Below, piece after piece: positions 11,401 through 23,560 of a stretch of 64,000 nucleotides of DNA. How positions within the stretch are numbered: the first letter of the stretch is position 1; each line of letters starts with the position of its first letter. This DNA is from Lycocorax pyrrhopterus obiensis (Eukaryota; Chordata; Aves; Passeriformes; Paradisaeidae), in contig JACSVZ010000004.1 in the NCBI GenBank assembly GCA_014706295.1, forward strand, positions 6,565,465 to 6,629,464, written 5' to 3'. Below the pieces are notes generated by a model, which was not told where the DNA came from, ran no database searches, and was given only the letters and a program-made list of their open reading frames with translations. The position numbers were made by a program, and so were the translations under genes.

Positions 11401-14400
11401 TTGAGCAGAAGCAACTTCCCTCAAAATCAGTAAACAGATTTCTTTGACAGAACAAGGATTTTAAGCCCCTGGTGCCCTAACCCATCCGTGACTGCGGCTG
11501 GCAATAAACCACCACACCAACCCCTTCCTTAGTTACGCAATCCATCCTTCTCAAAAACATGAGCAAGGAATGATGGCTCCAGCCTGTAATTTGGAGCCTG
11601 CCCATCTGTCAGGGGAGAAGGGCAGCAGTTGTGTCTTTTGATGTTATTTTCAGGTGCAGGTCCTGTGGCTTTCACAGCATTATGGTAGAGAAAAAGGTTT
11701 GACTGGCTTCGTGTTCTAAACTGAGCACTAAGCTGTGCTCCGATTTAATCCATTTTTCCTACAGGTATAGCTGTGTTCAGGATGGGGAAAAGGTTTCATC
11801 CTTTAAGGCTCAATGCACTCTGACCTTCACCCAGCAAAGCACTTAAGAAAATGAGCAACTATATGCTTATTATTAAGCACATCATCAAGCCTTTTGCTGG
11901 GTCATTGCAAAAATCAAGCTTGCCTTGAATGAAAAGTAAAAGAAAATATGATATGCTAGTGGGAGTGAGGGGTTTTTCATATTTAGTATTATTTTTACAG
12001 ACACCAAGAGTTTGTTAACTGTGAATTAGTCAGAAAGCATTGCTCTAAGTCTTCATTTTGAGGACAGAATTATTTAGGGGTGAGAACAGGGCAGCCTAGG
12101 AGTCAGTGGTGGTTAAAGGGATTAGTTTCATAAACATTTGTTTTGGTATTTTTGTGTTTACAGTACTGATGCTGGAGATCGGATTATTTTTCTGTACAGG
12201 GCATTTGAGTTTTCTGGGTGGACATTTATTGTCTTGAACTGTGTTTCTGAGTTCTACCAAGCTTTTCCTATTTTTCCCATCAGCACAGATGACTTGTGTC
12301 AGGTCTTAAGCACCACCTAAGATTTGAGAGACATGGGCAGGGTTGACAAAGGGTACATGTTGCCTACCTAAAAATCCAGAAAAATCAGGTAGAATAACAT
12401 TGAGAAATTTTTGCTGTTCATTGTCTAGGTGTCATTTGAACGTACACTGGAGAAGGAGCCTCAAATTTCTTGAGAATGTTCATTTTTTTTGTGTCCCTCT
12501 TCCTCCAACTCTTGTTTCCTGCATTTTCTTGGTTTGTCTTGGGGTATTCCCAGGACTGCAAAGCTGAATGTGTGTGTAGTGTTTTCCCTATGGACCACTC
12601 AGGCTCTGTCTTATTCCTTAGAATAGTGAAGAGCACACACCAACTCTCTTTCAAAAATTTGGGAAGGAAGAATTTTTTTTGTGGGGCAGTGAGGCTTCTA
12701 CCCCTGGGATAACACCAGATACAGAACTGTGTTTCTTTATGAGACTGTGGATTATCATAATTCCATTGGACTTTGTCTACCGGGACAAAAGTGCCAAGCC
12801 TCACTTGGAAAGTTCAGGCAAGTAAATATCCCCTCTTTGTGATTTTTGTGTAAATTGCAAATTAGCTGGACTGCTCAGAGTAAGTCCAAGAGTGTTCAAA
12901 ATAGGAACCCAATGAATATTTAGAAAAATCCCTATTTGCTGTTTCAAGCTCTTAAGTAAATCTTACCATGAGAATTTTATATTGCTGGTTATGTAAATTC
13001 CTCACACTGTACTGGGAGCTAATTCAGAGCCTCCTGTCCTGCCTATCGAGTCCAATCCTATCACACATTGAGGGACAGCACCATCCCATTGTGGTGAAGA
13101 TTCCCTCCCTTTATTCTGTGGATTAACAGGCCAAGTTCTAACCTTTATTTTCTCGGAATGATGGCAATGGCTGTATTTGTACATGCTGTCTTTACTGGGT
13201 CTGAATATGCACAAAACTAACTTCAGGATCTGTCCCCTGCTCTCACTGCATTCGAACAGAAAAATAAACTGCTGTAACACGCATTTTTTCCCAGTGACTA
13301 TAGAAGAAACATTGAGATAGTGAAGCATTTGTCAGAACTGGTCCTTTGTGTTGCCTCACGCAACCATGTTGTCTTAAAAGGATATTTATACAGTACAGGC
13401 TGATGTATAATACCGGATATAATTCTCTGTGCAATACCAAAAATGGGGGGTGCTGTGCTTTTGAGTTTTAAAAATGTCAAAATGGAAATCCAGGCTGTTT
13501 GACACTGCACTAATTTGCTGAGAGATGTTGGAATATGTAGCCCTTTCTGTAATTTTGCACAACACTTCAGGCTGTAATACTGTAATAATTACCGAGTGAA
13601 GTCATAATTGAAAGGTAAAAATTGAATTTAGGGTCTACATAATTTAAACAGGACCAGATTTTACCAAGCATGACACCTTTATGGTGTCTGCTATATTCCC
13701 TTTAAAACATACTAAATTTTAAGCCGATAACTCAAATGGTTCCTGTGGTATAAACTTGTGAAAAGTCACAATTTTGCATTGTGCTGCAAAGCCACCTTAC
13801 AATGTAGTGACTACCATGGCTCTTTAATATCCAGCAGAGTTCTCCTGCTGTGCTTTGTCAGTCGGTAGCAACATCCAAGTCTTCTTGTAAAAGTAATTCA
13901 CACTTTTTTCACAACACTGTTGCTTTAATTACCACTGAACTCTGCTGTTGCTCAGACAGGCCTAGCAGGACCAAGAGAGGGTCAGCGCTGCAGTCACTGC
14001 AAAAGAAGCAAATGGCTTTTTTTCTTACTTTATTATTAACAAACCATCTTTGATTGAAATGCTCCAAGCTTCTGAGACCCAGCCTTGTCTCTGTGCTCTC
14101 TTGGGGTATTCATTATCAAAGTAGACCACGGATGTCAATCTGAGAAAACATCAGAAATAATACCTAAAATCCTAATCAGAAAATGTCAAGTAAAGGCAAG
14201 ATTCACATATCTCTTACATGCAAACAGCTGATCAGATTTTTCTCATGTGCACATTGAATTTCTGATAGAAACTGACTAACTCATCAACTTACTGTACCTT
14301 TTTTTATGTGTAAAACCGATTTTTACCCATTTGTTTGTGATTTTCTTTTTTCTTCATGTTTATTTCATTTGTTATATCTCGTTAGAGCCAGAGGCATTCA

Positions 14401-14990
14401 CAAGAAGAAGTGAAAGATGCTGAAAGACAAAAAAGATTGTATTTAAAATTACAAAATACAGCTTCTAGACCTTTGTCTCATGAAATGTTCAATATTTATG
14501 TATCTTCCACACTAAAAAGCTGTAAGATAATCCATTTAGTAGCACAAACATAATTTTCAGACCTAGGCTTGAGTGGGTTTGTCTCACTGCTTACCTTAGA
14601 AGGTCAGGTTTGAAAACGGTCCTATCCCTCCTGGCTCTGTGTGGGGGCTTAAACTCGCCTGGAGAGAAATGCAGCACTTCCACCATGGCAGTGTCCTCCA
14701 TAGACTGCAACATTCCAGCATTTTTAGTGCTGGATGTGATCATTTCTACATGCAAGGGAAATGGCAAAGTAGGTTTTGGAGATGCAACTGATTTAGTCAG
14801 CATTAAATCCAGTGCAGCCTGCCAGCCTTAACACTTATTAGAATATACCTATGATCCATGAATAGGATTAGAGATCAGCTCTGTGTTTCATATCTCACCT
14901 CAAAGATGATTCTGCAAACTGATACCACACCACTTAATGCCACAGCAATGCAGGGTTCCTGCCTGGCTTGGGAAAAGGGGACACCTGTGG
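8401..14990. other. non-coding DNA, no gene seen
   Basis: I find no supported gene. A GC-richer patch lies around 8420-8680, and a second one around 9740-10200 is open in more than one frame on both strands without domain content. Reading frames up to 128 codons (12418-12804, minus) show no motif, and composition explains them better than selection. The small direct repeat at 11335-11393 is listed separately. Confidence 0.5.
11335..11393. repeat. imperfect direct repeat, 24 bp twice, offset 35 bp
   Basis: Two 24-base copies begin with cctttcctcca (starts at 11335 and 11370) and match at 20 of 24 positions. The differences are three C-to-T changes and one A-to-G change. This looks like a small local duplication in non-coding DNA. 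Confidence 0.7.
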
Positions 14991-14999
14991 GATTAATAT

Positions 15000-15250
15000 T
15001 CATTTAATTAAACAGCCATATCAACTATGGAAGTACACTGGGTTTTGCATGGATTTCTCATAGCCCAAGAATCAGAATATTCTTAATTTCTGGCTGTAGC
15101 AAGGTGAAAGCTGACTGGGTAAAGTGTTGTCTGTGGGATGCTCAGTAATGTCATGCCCTGATCAGGGATAATAATCTGGAGCTACCATTAAGGAGTTAAA
15201 GGGCTGACAGAAAACACCAGAAGAATTAATTTTGAAAATATTTGCCCCAA
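15000..15250. promoter_or_regulatory. candidate conserved non-coding element
   Basis: An AT-rich island with several homeodomain-type cores (attaat, taatta, ttaatt) is interrupted by more complex sequence rather than simple repeats. This is the usual look of a conserved developmental enhancer, but I judge by eye only. No reading frame of note crosses it. Confidence 0.2.
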
Positions 15251-18200
15251 GTTACTCTCAATATTTTCTCATTCTATAGTGTGTGGAATCAGGAAGGATA
15301 GAAATTAGAGGTCAAAAAAAAAAGCCACAAGTGGTGTAATAGAAATGAGGTTTCAACATGGATTTTGGCAAGGAGGAGAAAGACTTGGAGCAGCAGAGTA
15401 ACACTTTGACTTGCAGACCTTCACCCAGGAATTCAGGCAGATTAGGAAACCTGTGATGGGTGAGATTCGCTTTTCCTCTGTAGCTCTTCAGCAGTGGTAG
15501 ATTTTTCTAAGTCCTCATTCCCAATAGTGGGACATGGCTGCTAGGAGTACTTTGACTTTTCCTGGTGAAAACTGCGCAATGACAGAGTACAGAAAGCAGC
15601 TGAAATGATGATTGTTTGACATACAGACCTGCAGTGACTTGTGGATGTGTGGTTGTGTGTATGGAGGACAGGAGACAAAAGGAGGGGAGGGAGTTTCTCC
15701 TTCCTCACCTGCTCGTGGCACATTCAGGCAGAGGCACCACTCTCACTTCCCCATCTCTTCCTCTGCACCGAGCTGCAGAGCGTTTGTTCTGCAAAAAGGC
15801 ACTTGCAGGAGGTATCACTTCCTACAAATTTTTTATTTTGCATTGACTAAATAAAAGTCTCCAGTCTTGTAGTGATTTATGCAGTACTAAAACCAGCACT
15901 GATCATATGCAACAGCCTGTGTGGTTCTTTCAAGAAGCAACATTCCTGCCCCGGTGTGGATAAATGGTTCCTTGAACCTGAATATAGCAGTGCTGGTATT
16001 TGCTGCTCTCTGGCCTGAAAGTACCTGTAAATTCACAGGCAGGAGATGCAGCTGAAGCTGTGGCTGCTTCTATCATGATTCCAGTAATATTTCCTGTTCC
16101 TTTTCCCCAGGTGCTTATATGCTGCATATCTTTCCTCCCCCCAAATATTTGTATCCTGATATGCTGAAAAAAGTGCTTGCAGATGCCAATGCATCTTGGG
16201 GGTGGAGAGGGGAGGCAGCAGAGACAGAAATTTAAGATTCAGTATATGGAAAATTAGAAGAGAATGGAAAAGAAGACTTATGATTTTCCACCATTTGAAG
16301 TCCAGCTTTTTTTTTTTTTGTACACCTTAGAATTGTGCTGCTTATTCCACATTGATGATGCCTTTTTCAACCTCAGAACATTACAAAAAGAAATAAATAA
16401 ACATCTAAATACCTGTTTTAATCAGGGAAAGAATTCCGGGTTTGCATATCAATGTTCCCCTAAGAGTTTCTGGGGTTCCTGTGTGTTCAGCACCCAGTGG
16501 CTGCTGCTCCTGTAGAAGGAACTGACAAGTGGAGGAGAATTCAGACCAGCTATAATATATTGGCCAGAAGCATGGCTTGGTCTGTGCCAGGTGGTTTGAG
16601 TATAAAACAAATCTGAGTTTACAGCCTCTTTTTCTTTGAGATTAATCAAATCTGAGGCAGCATGAAACTACTGGATCTGAGAAAACAGATTGTAAAAACT
16701 CATATTGCTAGTTTTCATGGTAAAATTTAATGCATACAGAAATAGTGCATACTTAGAGAAGACTAAATGCATCTCTTTGGGTTTAAAGAAAAATAATTGT
16801 TGGCAAACTTTATTTTAAACTAATGTTCTGAAAGGCAGACAGAAAAGAGCTAAAAGAAGATGGTAACAGCATCTCTCTAAACATGGTAACAGTTTAGGTG
16901 CCCTGCTGAGAATGAGAAGTAGAGGGTTTAGCAACCTGTTGTAGCACAGGCAGGGAATACAATTGCATCCCCCAAAAAAATCTCTAGGCTTCATCCTGAC
17001 CATGTGACCTTGTTGTGTGACAGCCGCACTTGCCAGCCATACCAAACAAACAGAGCAACACCATACCCTTTTCAAGTTTAACATATTATTACAGCTTGTG
17101 AATAAGATTCCCGGTATGTGGACATGACAACTATGAAAAACTGTAATTTAGGACATAGAGTATTCTCTTTCTGCTTTTATGTGGAATTTCACTTTAATGT
17201 GATGTAAATGGCAGTAAGAAATACATTCATAGAATGTTAAAGCCTTCCCATTAAAAATTCTGTATGCATTTTATATTCTAATTCATGTACAGTCAAAAAC
17301 CCTGATAAAATCATAGTACTGATTTGACTGCTGCACTTATCGTATTAATGAGGATACTTTATGCCTTTTGAAAATTGGGATATAGTCCATTATGTGATTG
17401 TGAGTGATGTGATTGTATCACACCAATTTGTTATTCAATCCCACCCCTCCCTTCAGTCAACTTTGTATATAGGAAAAGCCATTGGTGAGCATGTGTGGAG
17501 GCAGGAAAACCTACATTTAAAATGACTATTGTCTTCTTTAGTCCTTTACCTGTTAAACAGATTATACATATTTTTTCCAAAGCCTGAAATTCGCTCAGAC
17601 TCCAAAGAGGAATTCACAGAGGTATCCGAAATGCCCAGAGGAGCACCAGCTAAGGCTGGCTGAAGGGGAGAGTCACCTAAGCCAACTCTCCAGCTTTCTG
17701 GATGTATGTGTAATGTGGGATTCTCCTCCCAAATACCATGTTCTAGACAAATCCTCATGGCTTTGCATGGTCACCCCTCAGGGTGATTCCCTTTGCTCTC
17801 TGCCTGTCCCCCTCCACAGGCTCCATAGGAGACGAGTGTCTACTTTCCATCTTTTAGACAGGGAAAGTTAGATGAGAAAACACAGTTTGCTATGGCTGTG
17901 TCTTAAAAATCCTTTCTGACCCCTCCACAATGGCAGGAGGAGGTTGGGAACTGAAAAACAGCATTTCTGTTGTTGGCAACGTGTTTATATGCTGGAAGTG
18001 CTTGGATGGTTTTAAATACGTTCATGTCCTCTCTTAGCTAGTCCTGATGTGCTTTGGCTTTAGGAACACTTTTTGTCCTTGTGGCTTTCTCTCCTGGTTT
18101 TAAGTCCATGGAAAATATTTCACCTTGATGAAAATAAACCCCACCTGTTTTCCCCGTGTGTAGCTCCTGTGTTTCCAGACTGAGTACAACTCCTTCTCTC

Positions 18201-20599
18201 CTGTGATGAAGGGCTATATGTTCTCCAAAACACAGTAGCTGATGTATGGTAGTCCTGCCTCAGAGACATCTTGAAAGCAGCATTATAACCAGAGAACTAA
18301 ATCTGTATTCTCGTGCCTTTCCTGCAATCTATCCATTAAATATTTAATTCTGTCTGTAATGATGGTCTCTGCCATTAACTTGTCATGAATGTTGTATTTT
18401 TCTGATGCTGCCATCTTCACTCAGTGTCCTGTTGCTGCCTGTCATTTTCTGATTTTTTGAATATTATTCTTGGTTTTACTGCCCAGTCTATTCTTATGTT
18501 TCCTGTCTTTATAAAAATGTCTTACTGCTGACTTAAACTTCTCGGAGATGGAGCTGCCACGTGCTACAACGCCCGACCCACTAGGGTGTTTGTGAGAGAT
18601 TTGAAGCAAAAAATACCGAGTTCCTGCCATGCTGTCTTGTATTTGGAATTTCTGCCCTTGTTGATGCAGGAACATGGCTCAAAAGGTTTCTCAAAGTGTG
18701 TATCCTCATGATTTTGGCTGCCAGTGTCAATCAGTTTGTCCATAATGGCTGTGACAGTGCCATTATGACAGTGCAGAGGAATAGAAGAGGCCGTGCACAT
18801 GTGTGCACACGGACACACGTGTTCAGGAGGTATAAAACAGTGCAGGGTAAACACACTGTGCTTTAAAGTGTCCTTTTTTGGGGGTGGAGGCAAGAGATAT
18901 TTAAAGGTCAAAGGGAAACATTAATAGTGTTAGATAAATTTTACCCTATTTAAATTCAAAACCAATAAGAACTTTATACAATCTTTTGGACAAAGCCTGC
19001 AACATTCTAATCTCTGCAAATCCACTCTGTACTGTTCACTGCTCTTCTTATTAATCAGTTCTACAGAGCTGTACTCCTCTCAGTGCTGTTACACACACTG
19101 CATTTTTATTCTCCAGCTTGGCCTTTTCTGTATTTTTACTTCGTCTTACATTCAATTACCCACAGCCTGGTTTGCAGAACAGGGGGCCATTGGGGGCTGC
19201 ATTTAAGCTACAGCCCATTATGTCATCTTGCTTCATATATTTTACTCTGGTCTTTCTTAGGATGAAACTCATTTATGAATCTTTCTGTGGAGATATTATG
19301 TGCTGCCTTCTGCAGGGTCTGAAATTTGCCTTCTCAATGCCTCTGTTATTAAAAGAACAAGCAAACACCCAACTTATTTACATCTTGGATCCTGGTACTT
19401 ACACCTATTGTTGCAGTTTCAGAATACCAAGGTATTCTAATTATTGTTGCTCTATTTGATGCTTTCATAATAGCATTTAGTGTTCCAAATCCAATGTCTG
19501 CTTTCTGAGGAAGCCTTTTGTGTTCTTTGTGATATATACTTTCAAATTCATTTGAGAAGTCCATCTCCCTTCCATACCTGTGAGCTTGACAAGCGCTCCT
19601 GGAACTGGAAGCTGTTTGCCCAGTGAGAGTTCTCTTTGAAAAAATCCGTGGCTCAGAGCTTATGACATTTGATGAAAGTCTTGGTCACTCTTTAGGGATG
19701 GTGCCTGGGATTGAATTTTAGAGCTGCTCAGAACTGTCTTGCTCTTCATGTCATTTTCACAATTGCATTTGAATTAATGTTTCTGGTCAAGATGTGTTAA
19801 AACCAGGATATATTTATAGTATTTTATATGCATTCATAAATATATATACACTAAAAATATGTGTGTATGACACACGCTAATTATTTATATTTATCTGTAG
19901 GTATTAATAACACACAGTCATCTTCTACTTAATTTTGTTGCAATCATAGGAGTCATGGTTCCACAACCAAGTTTTTTTCCCAGGCCTTTTTGTCCACAAA
20001 TTCCATCTATAACAAAATTCCTTTGGAAAACTGCTGGCACTATTTCCTTTTAGTATCAAATTAGATTTCTTCCCATTGTCTTCTGATCCTAAATTTTTTT
20101 TGAGATGTGTCTGCTGTGATTTTTCTCCCAGGATTCTTGCTTCATCTTCTGCTTGGCAAACTGGAAATGTTTGCCATGTTTTGATTTGGTGACAGAGGCA
20201 CATGTTGGTGGCCATTTAATCAAATTGACATGTACAGATATTTAATGCTTAGAATTCTATTTAAAGTGGGATTGAAACCAGCATAATCCATACAATTGGC
20301 CAGCTTCTGGATTTAGGGTGAGAGTGTAATGTTTTTTATCTTCAGTATGGTTTCTGTAATGTTTCATACTGAACTATACACAGACATACAGATTTTAGAA
20401 TTAAGAGCTGCTTTAGGTACCAATAAAGAAGGAAAAAGTCCCAGCCATGATACATTAGAAACCTTGTTCTGGGATGATAGAAGGATTTCACAGATATAGG
20501 AGCCAAGCGCAAATCCTTAGCTTTTAATAGTATAAAACATAGTAAAAGCTGAAGTTCATGCTAGTCCTTCAAAATAATTGTCTTTAATATTATTATTGA
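15251..20599. other. non-coding DNA, no gene seen
   Basis: No exon or known repeat is recognised. Small structures: a T(13) run at 16307-16319; an AT-rich stretch with alternating ta steps at about 19800-19870; and a perfect inverted repeat at 19421-19438 with 8-bp arms (agaatacc / ggtattct) and a 2-nt spacer. Reading frames reach only about 115 codons and carry no domain signature. Confidence 0.5.
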
Positions 20600-20730
20600 T
20601 CATGTAGTAGGAGTCACAGCCTGAGTGCTACAAGGATTTCAATGGAATGCTTTACAGCTTAATTATGTTTCCCTGGGAGATTTAACATAATTCAATTTAT
20701 TTTCCCTCGTGTTTCATCAATCATTATAGG
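20600..20730. promoter_or_regulatory. candidate conserved non-coding element
   Basis: A compact AT-rich segment with ttaatta, ttaacataatt and atcaatcatta cores resembles homeodomain and TALE-type binding clusters. A similar short segment, with gagcgctaaataag and gttaattaagc, lies at about 21780-21880. Evidence is motif density only. Confidence 0.2.
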
Positions 20731-22018
20731 AATAGAAAGGATATCTAAGCTTCATTTCTAAGTGAATTCCTGTAGATTCAGGAGCTTTAGACAATATTCA
20801 TATCAGAGAGAGGAATGCAGCACACCTTCTGTGGGGGAATGAACCTGCAAAGCCTCTAAACAGCAATGGTGAACTTGCTCTTTATTGTTGGTGAGTCTTC
20901 TGAGGACAAACTGTTGATCCACGGGGCCTCTTTAAACCCAGCTGGGCAACTAGAAGCCCTCTAAAGTTGGGCCAATTAATTCTTTTTAGCCATCTATTTC
21001 TGAAGAGATTTAATTGGGCTTGGAAGATACGCATGCATGTTCTTTTTGTCTCACAAAGGGTACTGATGAATTTAGTTCATTTTCTGTACAGTAGCCTGTT
21101 ACACAGTAAGTTATAGGTGGGGTTGGATCTTGCCGTTGCTCGGTACCCAGCAGCCTCTTCATCTCCATTTTGGAAGCTGCCAGATTATTCAGGATATTCA
21201 TCACATGCTTCCAAAGCACCCATTGAAATGAAATGGAGATTATTTTTTAGGGCGAAATGGGGATCACCTGAGATCCTCTTTCTATCTGGTGATAATCCTA
21301 GATGTGTTTTATGCAAGGGAAGTCCTGTTTTAAGACAGTCCACGTATTTTGCAGATACTGATGTGGTACAAATCACTGCAGTGCTTCTCTTGTACCTGTT
21401 GGGGCCTCTCAGCAGCTGGTGAATTTTGGAGGACTGTGGGCAGCTGGGGGGTGGGCATTGTGCCAAACCAACTGAGGGAGCATGGGCTGAGCAGCCACAG
21501 CAATGACATAGGGAGGGAGAGGAGCTCCAGTTCACTCCCTGGCTCACCTGCTGCAGTCTGGGTAGCAATGGCAGGAGATTGTCATCTATTGCTGGGGGGT
21601 TGGATGAAGGAGCTTTTAAAAAAATATCAAATAAGTCCAGATCTGAGTCAGTGACTTTTAAAATGAAAGGTCTGCTCTATTACTGTTAATGGGCAGGCTT
21701 TCATAATTCTTTGCTATTGGAGTACTAACTCCCTCTTTTCAAAGCCTTCCTGAACCTCTCATTGTCCAGCATTTGTATCCCTCACTTTAATGAGCGCTAA
21801 ATAAGAATTATATAAGTATTTCAATAATTCTCACTGGACAGTTAATTAAGCATCACTGACTCTAAGGAGCAGTCAGCTATTACCTCCTTTTACAGACAAG
21901 TGCTTCCACAGACACAAAGGGAAGAGGTCAATTTAAAAAAAAATGATGTGTGGATTAGTAATCTTTCTCCGTAATAAATGATCTGGCTAACAAGCTGAAA
22001 CAGTGAAATAAAAACTCG
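20731..22018. other. non-coding DNA, no gene seen
   Basis: No gene is supported. Overlapping reading frames of 101-127 codons on both strands around 21117-21654 sit in GC-richer DNA and have no recognisable domain. I regard them as chance frames. Confidence 0.5.
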
Positions 22019-22084
22019 CCTTTTTTTTCTCTTTCTTTTTTTTTGTTCCCTCATTTTTTCGATCCCATCTCTTGTGTTCCTTCA
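22019..22084 (+). other. pyrimidine-rich tract ending in cag
   Basis: About 65 bases of mostly T and C end in ttccttcag, the form of a polypyrimidine tract plus 3' splice acceptor on the plus strand. I could not find a matching donor that defines a convincing exon downstream, so this may be plain low-complexity DNA. Confidence 0.3.
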
Positions 22085-22859
22085 GCCTTCTTTTATGCAG
22101 GGAATGAATTCCCTTTAACTTTTTAGGGCCTGAATATTTTGAACTAAAGCTCTCCAGGTTTGCTTCCCTCAGAAGATGGCGTGGGGTACGGCCCTGCCCT
22201 GTTCTTCATCACGCATTATTTTTTAACAGCTTCTGTGTTTTCTCCTGTTTGATAGATCCTACCACAAACTTCAACTAGAGTGAGTGCAAAGGACCATAAT
22301 ACCAGTCTTACACACAGGGTATTTTATTAAGTCCAGCAGTTAAAAATGTACAAAGTTCCTTGTAATAATCCATTCATTCTGTTCTCGCCTGATTCTTGGA
22401 GTAAGCCTGCACAATTATTCAAATCCCAGCTTTTAGCTACAGCATACACCTCGCCATGGGGCTATGCCTCTGTAATCTTGCTTTGGTCTTGCATGTCAAA
22501 TGGAATTAACTCCCATAAGAAATGTATGCGAAGACAACCCAAAGTGTCTAATCCTACTGCTGTCTTAAATTTCTGAAACTCAGACCTGTCATCTTTTTCT
22601 ATAGCTTTGTTGAAGTTCTCACTTATGCTTCAGTCCATCCAAAGATGAAGTTTAGGGAAATTTGCATTTTTATGTATTTTTCAGTGGTGCACTCCTGTGG
22701 CCTTTTCACGTGTTCCCTTTGTGGAATTATTTTTTCCCTGAACTCAAGTCCTGTTTCACACCCTGTGGAGCGCCTGGTGGAGGTGGATCCGGTTGCTTTT
22801 AGCCGGCAGTGTACAAGTTTGAACACACAGGGCATTATGATGCTCACGCGTGGAAATAA

Positions 22860-23560
22860 TGATATCATTATGAATACACCTCAGCAGCTCAGCCCAGCTA
22901 ATCACAAAACCTAATTCTGTCTCGATTCAATCTCCAATCGTGGCTTTCTTCCCGAATAAAGCTGGAATTAGCTGTGCTCCGTATAACCGCGCTGTTTGTG
23001 TGTTGCACTCGGAGCAGCTCAGCTTTCCCAGCAGCATTCCCGAGCCTGGCTGCTGCTGTTCTCTAGGGGGCACGCTTTCAGATTCCAGCCCCAAAATGCC
23101 TACATTATACATAATGAAAGGGAGGCAAAAGCACAGCATTATCAGAGAGAAACTTAATTTTCCACTTATTCAATCAAATATCAACCAGATCTGATTAGGG
23201 GTGGCCAATTTTAGATGAACCAGGCAAAATACATTTACATAGGGGGTCCAGTTTCAACATAATTTCAGTAAAAAGCAATTACAAAATTACAGTCAGATGG
23301 AAAGCTGGTTCTTCTGGGTGTCTTGGCTAAGTGAGGTTGGAAGGGTAAAACTGTAACTTATTGTAGTGGATATTTAATAAGTGGTAAAGCCGCAGCACTC
23401 TCCACTTGAAAGTTAATTAAGGCCATGGAATGACCATACTTGTACAGCAAATATGTTAATGGGTTGGCCATGGTAACTGTCACAACAAAGCCCAGCGAAA
23501 AATAATGGCTTTATGCATCGTTTTTGCTGATTGTTACATCTTTTAAAAAATGCTCTTATA
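22860..23560. promoter_or_regulatory. candidate conserved non-coding elements (two adjacent islands)
   Basis: The segment 22860-23290 mixes homeodomain-type cores (gctaatcac, ggaattagc, tgattagg, caattacaaaatta) with isolated CpGs (ccgcgc, cccgaa). Such CpGs tend to decay in neutral bird DNA, so their presence hints at constraint. A second island at about 23400-23560 has gttaattaagg, a ccatgg-centred near-palindrome and ttatgcatcg. No splice-bounded exon is visible. The inference of enhancer function rests on composition alone. Confidence 0.3.

Noticed and set aside
12170..12190. tacagtactg word resembling miR-101
   Set aside because: Only the first ten bases match and there is no flanking hairpin.
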